A stretch of 32,050 bases of DNA, taken from positions 102,100 through 134,149 of the forward strand of contig CADEDV010000007.1 in assembly GCA_902826165.1 (NCBI GenBank), given 5' to 3'. This DNA comes from an uncultured Bacteroidota bacterium. Lineage in GTDB: Bacteria; Bacteroidota; Bacteroidia; Chitinophagales; Chitinophagaceae. Positions 7,871 to 14,726 of the stretch are shown piece by piece (positions within the stretch are counted from its first letter, which is position 1; each line of letters starts with the position of its first letter). The position numbers were made by a program, and so were the translations under genes. Below the pieces are notes generated by a model that searched no databases, was not told the origin of the DNA, and saw only the letters and a program-made list of their open reading frames with translations.

Positions 7871-8752
7871 TTACCGGGGTATAATAATCGTTCTGTACTG
7901 GGCTGCATAACCACCAAAGTACCCTAATCCTCCATTACTGATATTACTGCTGACCTTTGTAGGTGAAGCAAAAGGGTTGCCCACACTGGCGTAGGTAAAC
8001 TCCATGGTGCGCCAGAAATCATAAGTAGCTTTATCGATATTGCAGAGTTTTAAGGTAACTGTATCTCCCTTATCAAAAAAGGAATAGCCCTCCGGTACAT
8101 TCCCGTTCCTTTCCACACCTCTTTCCACCTGGATATCATAAGTGCTTCCGTCAATGATCTGGTCATCAAAAACTGAATTAAGACCAGGGTAAAATATTTC
8201 CTGGTTTCGTTTCGTAAAATAACGGGCATAATCACCTAAACCGGGCGGATCAGTTGCTTTGATCATTACCGCCACTTTCTCAGGTGGATTGCTTCCCGGA
8301 GCCTGTTTCCAGTATAAAGAATCAATGCGTTTGGTAATTGCCGGGATTGTCGTTGTGGCAGTATACTCTTTTCCGTCTGCTACGATGCGTAAGGAGTACT
8401 GTTTGTTTAATTCCCCAGTAAAAGCCGTGGCGAGATCAGCTGAATCAATCGAATAATAGTAGAAATTCAGCCCCCCTCCAGCTACAATAGTATATTCTTT
8501 TAACCTGTGGGTAAGTGTACCGTTAGAAACATACACCTCTGCATTACGGACAAAACTATTGGCCAGGGCCGAAAGGTCTATCTGTGAAAAATATGCCTGG
8601 CTTTTTGTAAGGTACACAACAGGGGCTTGCCCATTCTCAATGCTGGCTTCCACCACAAGTTTTGGAGTTACATCATCCAGTTTAAAATCGACTTTTCTTT
8701 CACAGGAAATGAGCAGGATGCAAAAAGCCAGGATAGGAAATAATTTCTTCAT
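7871..8752 (-). CDS. DUF4249 family lipoprotein
   Basis: A 293-aa protein with a lipoprotein signal peptide (MKKLFPILAFCILLISC, lipidated Cys17). The following segment, with PKLVVEASIENGQAPVVYLTKS and predicted beta-sandwich strands, is typical of DUF4249. These proteins are usually encoded beside a TonB-dependent receptor and are thought to assist it at the outer membrane, but no receptor is in this window. A -7-like TATTTTTG lies 8 nt before the ATG. A weak bulged inverted repeat (7819-7844) follows the stop. The function of the family is unproven. Confidence 0.85.
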   Translation of the reverse strand: MKKLFPILAFCILLISCERKVDFKLDDVTPKLVVEASIENGQAPVVYLTKSQAYFSQIDLSALANSFVRNAEVYVSNGTLTHRLKEYTIVAGGGLNFYYYSIDSADLATAFTGELNKQYSLRIVADGKEYTATTTIPAITKRIDSLYWKQAPGSNPPEKVAVMIKATDPPGLGDYARYFTKRNQEIFYPGLNSVFDDQIIDGSTYDIQVERGVERNGNVPEGYSFFDKGDTVTLKLCNIDKATYDFWRTMEFTYASVGNPFASPTKVSSNISNGGLGYFGGYAAQYRTIIIPR

Positions 8753-8760
8753 AGTTATTA

Positions 8761-8768
8761 CAAAAATA
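8761..8768 (-). promoter_or_regulatory. Candidate -7 element TATTTTTG of the DUF4249 gene
   Basis: It reads CAAAAATA on the plus strand. It lies only 8 nt before the ATG, so the transcript would be nearly leaderless. No TTG -33 element is seen. Confidence 0.4.
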
Positions 8769-8810
8769 ACCAGCAGGAAGGAAAAAGGTTGTAAAGAATG
8801 GCTGTAAAAG

Positions 8811-8841
8811 ACAACTCCGGCGACGTATCGACCGGAGTTGT
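8811..8841 (-). terminator. Intrinsic terminator of rpoD
   Basis: A perfect 10-bp stem (ACAACTCCGG / CCGGAGTTGT) with an 11-nt loop begins 30 nt after the rpoD stop. It is followed on the minus strand by CTTTTAC. Confidence 0.75.
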
Positions 8842-8871
8842 ATAAAATAAACCCATCGTTTGAAATATCGC

Positions 8872-9729
8872 TTAGCCCAGGTATGCTTTCAATGCGCTGC
8901 TGTAACGGGCTTTTTGTAAACGTTTGATAGCTCTTTCCTTGATCTGGCGGATACGTTCTTTGGTCAGATCGTATTTCTGGCCGATCTGCTCAATGGTAAC
9001 CCCATTTTCGCCGTCCAGTCCAAAATAAGCATTAACGATCTCTGCTTCGCGGGGACTGAGCGATTTCAGTACCCTGCGGATCTCGTTACGCAAAGAGTCT
9101 TTCATTACATCATCATCCGTATCATCACCACCTTCCAGCAGGTCGCCCATGGCCACATCTTCTGCTTCATGTACAGGTGCATCCAGCGACGTGTGACGGG
9201 TATTGCTCTGGAAAATGTTGTTGATCTCCGTTTCGCTCATTTCGAGTAATTCGGCTAATTCTTCTGTTGATGGCTCTCTCTCATGTTCCTGTTCAAAAGC
9301 CATGTAAGCTTTATTAGCCTTGTTGTAGGTGCCAATTTTGTTTTGAGGCAGGCGGACTAATCGGCCCTGCTCTGCCAACGCCTGTAAAATGGACTGGCGA
9401 ATCCACCATACAGCGTAAGAAATGAATTTGAAACCTTTGGTTTCATCGAAGCGTTGTGCCGCTTTGATCAGGCCGAGATTGCCCTCGTTAATAAGGTCAC
9501 TCAATGATAAACCCTGGTGTTGATACTGTTTGGCCACGGACACCACGAAACGAAGGTTGGCCTGGACAAGCTTATCTAAAGCTTTCTGGTCACCCATTTT
9601 GATCCGTTGTGCTAATGTGGTTTCTTCTTCAGGAGTGATCATCGAAATTTTCGATATTTCCTGCAGATATTTCTCAACCGCCTGAGAATCCCTGTTGGTG
9701 ATCTGGGTAGCAATTTTGAGCTGCCGCAT
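8872..9729 (-). CDS. rpoD: Primary RNA polymerase sigma factor (Bacteroidota RpoD/SigA)
   Basis: A 285-aa sigma-70. It starts MRQLKIATQITNRDSQAVEKYL, the standard Bacteroidota N-terminus, and lacks region 1.1 and the long non-conserved insert of proteobacterial RpoD. Region 1.2 lies at about 15-46. Region 2 includes NEGNLGLIKAAQRFDETKGFKF and YAVWWIRQSI (about 83-115). Region 3 follows at about 130-210, and region 4 has the helix-turn-helix VTIEQIGQKYDLTKERIRQIK (about 245-265). It directs transcription from the TTG/TAnnTTTG promoters seen across this window. It is monocistronic, with a terminator at 8811-8841 and about 285 nt upstream before lgt. Confidence 0.97.
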   Translation of the reverse strand: MRQLKIATQITNRDSQAVEKYLQEISKISMITPEEETTLAQRIKMGDQKALDKLVQANLRFVVSVAKQYQHQGLSLSDLINEGNLGLIKAAQRFDETKGFKFISYAVWWIRQSILQALAEQGRLVRLPQNKIGTYNKANKAYMAFEQEHEREPSTEELAELLEMSETEINNIFQSNTRHTSLDAPVHEAEDVAMGDLLEGGDDTDDDVMKDSLRNEIRRVLKSLSPREAEIVNAYFGLDGENGVTIEQIGQKYDLTKERIRQIKERAIKRLQKARYSSALKAYLG

Positions 9730-9832
9730 AGTTTAGTACCTCTCTGTTTAAATAAAAACGAATAGTAGACAGGCTTTGTTCCAGCTTAGTTGCAAAAAGT
9801 GTGGTAAAATAGGAACCGTCCAAGTCCGTCTG

Positions 9833-9840
9833 CAAAAATA
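9833..9840 (-). promoter_or_regulatory. Candidate -7 element TATTTTTG of rpoD
   Basis: It reads CAAAAATA on the plus strand, 103 nt before the rpoD ATG. No TTG -33 element is seen. The remaining lgt-rpoD interval (9730-10014) shows no gene with a convincing product. Confidence 0.35.
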
Positions 9841-10014
9841 CATCGCAAAGCCGGAATCTCATAGCCGTTGTGTATAAAATATGAAGGGCGGAAACCAATG
9901 CAAACGTTTCCATTTTAGAGGACGCCGGGAAAGTCAATACAGGACAGTGTTTCAGCAGCCTGTAGAATTAATGCTACGACAAAAAATATCATCCTCTACA
10001 AGCAAGAAATATCT

Positions 10015-11178
10015 TCAGGATGTGGATTTCGGGCCTTTATAAGCCCTTTTTAAGTAAATCCATAAACCGAGCCCGGACAGGAATAAAAGGGTGGAAATGA
10101 CCTCGGCTTGTGTGGGTTTAAACCCAAAAAGATCGATAGTTGTATTGACCCGGATCTTTTCCACCAGGAACCGCTCCACACCGTTAAACATAAGGTATAG
10201 GGCAAACATGGTCCCTGGTACTTTTAGCCTTTTTCTAAGCGACCAGAGTATCCCGAAAATGATCAGGCAGGCAATGGTCTCATAAAAAGGTGTCGGGTAA
10301 ACGCCGACAGGCAATTCGTTACAGTATTTCCCAACACAACCGGCGATAGGATCACCTACTTCATTTACGTTATGCGGGTAGGTGTATGACCACATCCAGT
10401 CGGGTAACCAGCTAAAGGGTTTATCTGAAGTATTATTAATACCCCAGTCACCATCGCCAGCTACCTGGCAGCCAATACGGCCAACTGCATAAGCCAGCAT
10501 TAAGACAGGTGCAGCAGCATCATTCAGGTGCCAAAAACCAATTTTATGTCTCTTAGCATACCACCAGATCGCCAATGCTGCACAGATCAGGCCGCCGTAA
10601 AATGTTAACCCGGAAGGAGAAAAAATGAAATCAGAGGGCTGTTTAAGGAAAGCACTCCAGTTCTCAAATATGTCAAAGAGTTTTGCCCCTAATAAACCGA
10701 AAACAAGAGCGATGATGGTGATCTCTCCCACCCGGTCATGCGGCCATATCCGCACTGTTCTTTTTTCCGGTTTGGCCAATTTTTGCTTATTCTTTTCCCA
10801 CCATTTAAGCCCTGCAAACAACAAACCTAGGCCAATGCCGGTTGGCCAGCTTCCCAATGTTGAAAAAATAAATGCCTGGGGATCCTCTGTTGCTGTGCTA
10901 CTCATGATAAAAAGAGCAAGTATTTTATAGCCAAGTAAAAAACCTAACAGAAAGTTCAGAATGAGCTCACCGGTAGTAGCAGGTTGTCCAACTACAATTT
11001 GCATATCAGTTGGTTGTAAAAGCCCCTGTTTGCTTTTCCTGCGTAATTCTGCCACTAAAACGACAGCTGCCAGTATAAAAGCAATGGCAACAAAAAAACC
11101 AAACGAATTAACAAAACGGAGTTTTTCAATTTCTATTCCGAACAGATCTTTAAAAGCGAAGTACAGGTTTGGATACAT
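10015..11178 (-). CDS. lgt: Prolipoprotein diacylglyceryl transferase Lgt
   Basis: A 387-aa polytopic inner-membrane enzyme that attaches diacylglycerol to the lipobox Cys of prolipoproteins, several of which are encoded in this window. The Lgt signature is YAVGRIGCQVAGDGDWG, the Bacteroidota form of the R-x-G-N-F motif. SGLTFYGGLI (about 190-198) corresponds to the region that carries an important His in E. coli; here that position is Tyr194. The C-terminal NGVERFLVEKIRVN carries the conserved Arg. A charged loop (about 125-148) makes the protein longer than E. coli Lgt. The ATG at 11178 gives the expected periplasmic N-terminus. Confidence 0.95.
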   Translation of the reverse strand: MYPNLYFAFKDLFGIEIEKLRFVNSFGFFVAIAFILAAVVLVAELRRKSKQGLLQPTDMQIVVGQPATTGELILNFLLGFLLGYKILALFIMSSTATEDPQAFIFSTLGSWPTGIGLGLLFAGLKWWEKNKQKLAKPEKRTVRIWPHDRVGEITIIALVFGLLGAKLFDIFENWSAFLKQPSDFIFSPSGLTFYGGLICAALAIWWYAKRHKIGFWHLNDAAAPVLMLAYAVGRIGCQVAGDGDWGINNTSDKPFSWLPDWMWSYTYPHNVNEVGDPIAGCVGKYCNELPVGVYPTPFYETIACLIIFGILWSLRKRLKVPGTMFALYLMFNGVERFLVEKIRVNTTIDLFGFKPTQAEVISTLLFLSGLGLWIYLKRAYKGPKSTS

Positions 11179-11252
11179 CTGGGAAGTAGTTGATTAAGAG
11201 CAACGAATATACAAATCAAATTGGGAGTAGTTGCAAAAGAAACTTTCATGAA

Positions 11253-11280
11253 AATACCTCCCCGGATGCGGAGAGGTATT
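11253..11280 (-). terminator. Intrinsic terminator of the bacilliredoxin gene
   Basis: A 12-bp stem with one C-A mismatch (AATACCTC...GAGGTATT) closes on a 4-nt loop. TTTT-rich sequence follows on the minus strand, and the hairpin begins 19 nt after the gene's stop. Confidence 0.7.
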
Positions 11281-11299
11281 CACAACTGGTATAAAAAAT

Positions 11300-11731
11300 T
11301 TAAGCCGCTGTTTCCTTTTTACAATGCTGCTCGAAAGCACTGATCAGGTTGTGAGCTATCACCTGTGCCGGGCGTCCTTCGATCTGGTGTCTTTCGATAA
11401 AATGTACCAATTGGCCATTTTTGAAAAGAGCAATTGCCGGTGACGAAGGAGGATAAGGTAACAGATGCTGTCTTAATGTTTTGATAGCATCAACATCAAA
11501 ACCTGCAAAACTGGTGGTCAGAAAATCGGGTTTCACAGGCGTATTGGCTACAGCCATCAGGACTCCCGGGCGGGCTGTACCTGCGGAACATCCGCAAACA
11601 GAATTGATCATTACCAATGTGGTGCCTTCTTTTGACAATTGTGCCTCTACCTCGGCTGGTGTCTGGAGTTCAGAAAAACCGTTATCGGTTAACTCCTCTT
11701 TCATGGGGATTACTATTTCTTCCGGATACAT
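11300..11731 (-). CDS. BrxA/BrxB family bacilliredoxin
   Basis: A 143-aa thioredoxin-fold protein of the YphP/YqiW family. It begins MYPEEIVIPMKEELTDNGF and carries the family active site CGCSAGTARPG with Cys46 and Cys48 (C-G-C rather than thioredoxin CxxC). In Firmicutes these proteins remove bacillithiol from mixed disulfides; a bacillithiol-type function in this host is inference from known occurrence of the family in Bacteroidota. It is monocistronic, with a -7 element TACTTTTG at 11754-11761 and its own terminator. The active site is intact. Confidence 0.9.
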   Translation of the reverse strand: MYPEEIVIPMKEELTDNGFSELQTPAEVEAQLSKEGTTLVMINSVCGCSAGTARPGVLMAVANTPVKPDFLTTSFAGFDVDAIKTLRQHLLPYPPSSPAIALFKNGQLVHFIERHQIEGRPAQVIAHNLISAFEQHCKKETAA

Positions 11732-11753
11732 ATTGAATATTTTAAGTTGAACG

Positions 11754-11761
11754 CAAAAGTA
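11754..11761 (-). promoter_or_regulatory. Candidate -7 element TACTTTTG of the bacilliredoxin gene
   Basis: It matches TAnnTTTG, 22 nt before the ATG. No clear -33 TTG is seen. The rest of 11732-11961 contains the hsp20 upstream region, in which no CIRCE-type repeat was seen. Confidence 0.45.
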
Positions 11762-11961
11762 GCGAAAAAGTTGATCAGCAGTTCTTCACCCGCTATATGC
11801 TGGAAATTATGTCAGCAGTTTTTTCGCATTTCGGAAATTCTGGCATAACAATAACAAGGGATAAGAATCAATGACAGGAAAAAACCAGTAAAAACCGGTT
11901 GGTATGTGGTTTGTCGAACTGCAACGGTAAGTAAATACCTAAACTTAAAAACTAAATAACT

Positions 11962-12405
11962 ATGACACTCGTAAAATTGAACAGGAAACCTTTTGAAAGA
12001 AACTTCAACAGTTTTGTAGACGACTTCTTTACTGAACTGCCGGGTCTTTTCAGGAATGAAGCAGAGCCACAGTGGAAGGGTTTTGTGCCCGTTAATATCA
12101 TAGAAACAGAAAAAGGATACAGCCTTGAAGTGGTGGCGCCGGGTTTTGAGAAAACAGATTTTAAAGTGAACCTTGACCAGCAGGTATTAACGATCTCCGC
12201 AGAAAAGAAAGAAGAAGTAAAAGACGAAACAAAAAAACAAATTCGTAAGGAATACAACTATCGTTCTTTCAAAAGAGTCTTTACGATAGATGAAAAAATT
12301 GAAGCAAATGCTATCGAAGCCCAATATGTTAATGGTGTTTTAACATTAAACCTTCCGAAGAAAGAAACAGTCAAAGAAACAGCGAAGGAAATAAACATCA
12401 GGTAA
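11962..12405 (+). CDS. Hsp20/alpha-crystallin small heat-shock protein
   Basis: A 147-aa cytoplasmic chaperone that binds unfolding proteins without ATP. The alpha-crystallin domain spans about 35-135, beginning with VPVNIIETEKGYSLEVVAPGF. It holds the signature A-x-Y-x-N-G-V-L-T-L-x-L-P (AQYVNGVLTLNLP) near 120-132, and a short C-terminal tail ends in NIR. The N-terminal arm (MTLVKLNRKPFERNFNSFVDDFFTELPG, to about residue 28) is typical of the Bacteroidota class. It is monocistronic, with a strong terminator starting 51 nt after the stop. No heat-shock operator was recognised upstream. Confidence 0.95.
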   Translation: MTLVKLNRKPFERNFNSFVDDFFTELPGLFRNEAEPQWKGFVPVNIIETEKGYSLEVVAPGFEKTDFKVNLDQQVLTISAEKKEEVKDETKKQIRKEYNYRSFKRVFTIDEKIEANAIEAQYVNGVLTLNLPKKETVKETAKEINIR

Positions 12406-12456
12406 CGTCAAATAAGTAATTAAGATTTTCTCATAAGCAGTTGGTTTTGGTTTACC

Positions 12457-12485
12457 CCCCCTGTGTCTACAGGGGGTTTCTTTTT
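12457..12485 (+). terminator. Intrinsic terminator of hsp20
   Basis: An 8-bp stem CCCCCTGT/ACAGGGGG with loop GTCT is followed by TTTCTTTTT. It covers the GTG at 12463, so that GTG is not the start of the next gene. Confidence 0.9.
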
Positions 12486-12555
12486 AACGGCACCTGATAA
12501 ACGTTTCAGGTCAATTAACTCAAATGCGGTAATATTGCGTTTTCAAAAATTGCAC

Positions 12556-13812
12556 ATGAGAGCAAGGCTTAATTTACTGGTTAGTTGTATCCTGGCTACC
12601 TATGTCAGCACTGCCCAGGTTACCGATTCTGTTAATGTCACCTTAAAAACTGATGCAGACTCTGCTCTCCGCATTACTAATCTGAATCCGTATTTCTCCA
12701 TCCATGTGGATTCCATGCTTTCCTATCAGCTCTCAATCAATAAAGAAGATTCGAGATATTACTGGTATATCAAAAACTCCCCTGCCGGCCTGAAGATCAA
12801 TAAGGATAATGGCCTGCTTACATTTAAAGCAGAAAAATCATATTTCATGTCAGGCAAACTGAAATATGACCAGGAGTACTCAGTGAAGCTGGGCGTTCAA
12901 AGCCTGGTAGATCCTACGGAAAAAGTCGATACTGGATTTATATTAACTTTTTACAATACCGATATTGTTCTGCCAAGGGTAAAACCCACTGTTGCAGGAA
13001 CACTGACCGTAGAAGAAGGGCAACCTGTTCTCTTTAATGTTTTGTGTGAAAACGGAACTTTTGCCATAGAAACCATCCTGTTTACCAGCAGTACTCCTAT
13101 CAGTAACTATACCCTTGTAAAAAAATGTGATGATGAATTTTCATGGACGCCACCTTATGATTTTGTGAAAGAAACCGATCCCGGGAAAGAAAAAATTGTG
13201 AACCTGAGTTTTATTGGTTCCAGTAAATTCAATTCAAAAGATACGGCCGTGGTAAAACTGGTAGTAAAAGACGCATTGAATTACCCATTGGCTAAACAAG
13301 AGTATGAAAATGTGGTTACGAATATCAAAAGTTATATCCTCCGTTTAAAATATACCTTCCTGCAAATTGACAAACGTTTGAAAAAAACGAAGACGGCCCG
13401 TGCGACATTTGATCTCACTTCGGCTACTTCTGCCCTGACAGGAACTATACTCTCCACCACTGGTGGCGAATCTTCAAAAACTGCCGGAAAAATTTTACCG
13501 AGTGTTGGCGTGGCATTAGTTCCCGTAAAAGAAGCAACTTCACCCAATAAAACAGTAGAACAAAACCAGGCCTCTCTTATTCGCTCCTCCATCAAAAGAC
13601 TGGAATATATGATCTTTGATTATTCCCTGGTGGGTGAAAAAGATCCAGGGATTGCCAACAAAACAAACAAGCTAAAAGATGAACTGAAGCAAAGCCAGAT
13701 GCAACTGATCGATGTACCGGTTGACATCACCAACAATATGACCGAAGAGGAACTGAACAACTACTTTAATAATCCCAAGGTTACCAAAAAATACAGGCTG
13801 AAAGGGAAATAA
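12556..13812 (+). CDS. Secreted protein of unknown function with Ig/cadherin-like repeats
   Basis: A 418-aa protein starting at ATG 12556 (MRARLNLLVSCILATYVSTAQ), which gives a clean Sec signal peptide cut after about residue 20. The frame is open upstream to 12463, but that part overlaps the hsp20 terminator. The mature N-terminal half (about 30-260) reads as two beta-rich modules, with NSPAGLKINKDNGLLTFKA resembling cadherin-like putative Ig domains. A Lys-rich helical stretch follows (about 270-300), then a Ser/Thr/Gly-rich segment and a helical C-terminus. No catalytic motif is visible. Likely periplasmic or cell-surface; family not recognised. It ends directly against the convergent NTF2-like gene with no intervening base. 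Confidence 0.8.
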   Translation: MRARLNLLVSCILATYVSTAQVTDSVNVTLKTDADSALRITNLNPYFSIHVDSMLSYQLSINKEDSRYYWYIKNSPAGLKINKDNGLLTFKAEKSYFMSGKLKYDQEYSVKLGVQSLVDPTEKVDTGFILTFYNTDIVLPRVKPTVAGTLTVEEGQPVLFNVLCENGTFAIETILFTSSTPISNYTLVKKCDDEFSWTPPYDFVKETDPGKEKIVNLSFIGSSKFNSKDTAVVKLVVKDALNYPLAKQEYENVVTNIKSYILRLKYTFLQIDKRLKKTKTARATFDLTSATSALTGTILSTTGGESSKTAGKILPSVGVALVPVKEATSPNKTVEQNQASLIRSSIKRLEYMIFDYSLVGEKDPGIANKTNKLKDELKQSQMQLIDVPVDITNNMTEEELNNYFNNPKVTKKYRLKGK

Positions 13813-14268
13813 TTACTGGCAGCCCTGCCTTCTCCTTGTATCGATAATGTACTGAATTTTCCATTCCCCATTCAATCTGACCAGTTGGAAAGAATTGACG
13901 CCACAATGGCTGAATTTCCCTTTATAATAAAACTTATAGGGTGTCCATACACTGGCAAGATCACCATCTATTTTTATGGTTTCAAAAACGATCTGTTCAT
14001 CTGCTTCACCTTTCGCAATTTTTTGGATGGATTCCCCAAATGCATTCACATCTTCACTGGTCACTACAACATCTCGTGTTTCCTTTGATCTGCCAATGGT
14101 CTGCAACACAGCATTGGAAGTGAAAGAATTTTTCAGCATCGCCACATCCGACTCCTTCATGGCGGTAAACAATTTATTGACGGCAGCTTTTACAGAATCT
14201 TCAGTACTCTGTGCCATGGCATTGACGCTAAGAAATCCTGCTGTTAACAATAACAAAAAATATCGCAT
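13813..14268 (-). CDS. Secreted NTF2-like (lumazine-binding/SnoaL-type) protein
   Basis: A 151-aa protein from the ATG at 14268 (MRYFLLLLTAGFLSVNAMAQ), chosen because it starts a signal peptide cut after AMAQ; the frame open to 14331 would only add a non-signal extension. The mature part has the NTF2 cone-fold pattern: helix DSVKAAVNKLFTAMKESD, then strands ending in SVWTPYKFYYKG and LVRLNGEWKIQYIIDTRR. Such proteins act as small-molecule enzymes or binding domains, but no catalytic residues can be assigned. It is divergent from the small lipoprotein across a 61-bp region with an 11-bp inverted repeat. Its stop abuts the preceding plus-strand gene. Confidence 0.85.
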   Translation of the reverse strand: MRYFLLLLTAGFLSVNAMAQSTEDSVKAAVNKLFTAMKESDVAMLKNSFTSNAVLQTIGRSKETRDVVVTSEDVNAFGESIQKIAKGEADEQIVFETIKIDGDLASVWTPYKFYYKGKFSHCGVNSFQLVRLNGEWKIQYIIDTRRRQGCQ

Positions 14269-14278
14269 GTTAAAATGG

Positions 14279-14327
14279 TTTATGATTTTGCGGCAAACGA
14301 ATTGTCTCGCTAATGTAAAATCATAAA
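14279..14327. repeat. Perfect 11-bp inverted repeat in a divergent promoter region
   Basis: TTTATGATTTT (14279-14289) and AAAATCATAAA (14317-14327) flank 27 nt and fill most of the 61-bp region between two divergent genes. On the plus strand TTTTG at 14286-14290 and TAATGTAA at 14311-14318 are spaced by 20 nt and could form a promoter. The symmetry could place identical control sites over both start regions. Confidence 0.6.
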
Positions 14328-14329
14328 TC

Positions 14330-14665
14330 ATGAAAATGATAAAAATTCTACAAGCGGTAGTATTGATGGTCGTGATTGGAAGTGCTGCCAGTTGCAGTTC
14401 CGGCCGTGAATATTACAAACAACCCCAGGCCCGTTACAATTCTCATGTTTCCCTGATCATCAACCCAAGCCCCGGCTTTACCATGAGCCGCAATCCTGAT
14501 GGCCGTTTCTTCCATCGCAGCCCACAGGGATTTGTGTACTGGCAGGGCTACGACAACAGGTTTTACCTGGATAAGGGCCAGGTAAAAAAGGTTCGTTACA
14601 GTAATTATGAGTACAGGGAATGGAAGCGTTTCGGCAAGAAATACAGCAAGAGAGGAAAGTATTGA
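14330..14665 (+). CDS. Small lipoprotein of unknown function
   Basis: A 111-aa protein with a lipoprotein signal peptide ending SAASC (Cys22). The mature part is rich in Tyr, Arg, Lys and Gly (PDGRFFHRSPQGFVYWQGYDNRFYL), with a strongly basic C-terminus (KRFGKKYSKRGKY). ATG 14336 is an alternative start. No known domain was recognised, but the length, lipobox and composition match a class of short basic envelope lipoproteins seen in Chitinophagaceae. It is followed by a 14-bp inverted repeat that probably ends both this gene and the convergent speA transcript. Confidence 0.75.
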   Translation: MKMIKILQAVVLMVVIGSAASCSSGREYYKQPQARYNSHVSLIINPSPGFTMSRNPDGRFFHRSPQGFVYWQGYDNRFYLDKGQVKKVRYSNYEYREWKRFGKKYSKRGKY

Positions 14666-14673
14666 GTAATCAG

Positions 14674-14720
14674 GAATTGGGAATTAGCAGAAGAACATCA
14701 CTAATTCCCAATTCTTTTAT
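14674..14720. terminator. Bidirectional terminator-like 14-bp inverted repeat
   Basis: GAATTGGGAATTAG (14674-14687) and CTAATTCCCAATTC (14701-14714) are perfectly complementary around a 13-nt loop. TTTTAT follows on the plus strand. It lies between convergent genes. The internal near-duplication GAATTgGGAATTag suggests a possible interspersed repeat. Confidence 0.6.
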
Positions 14721-14726
14721 ACGAAC

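Noticed and set aside
9674-9937. 87-aa minus frame upstream of rpoD
   Set aside because: It overlaps the rpoD start, has no recognisable composition and no ribosome site.
11732-11961. Search for a CIRCE or sigma-32-like heat-shock element before hsp20
   Set aside because: No inverted repeat of the CIRCE type or recognisable alternative promoter was found.
12463-12555. GTG start extending the secreted protein upstream
   Set aside because: The extension lies inside the hsp20 terminator and would bury the signal peptide; ATG 12556 is preferred.
14269-14331. N-terminal extension of the NTF2-like protein
   Set aside because: It would displace the signal peptide to an internal position and would overlap the divergent gene start.
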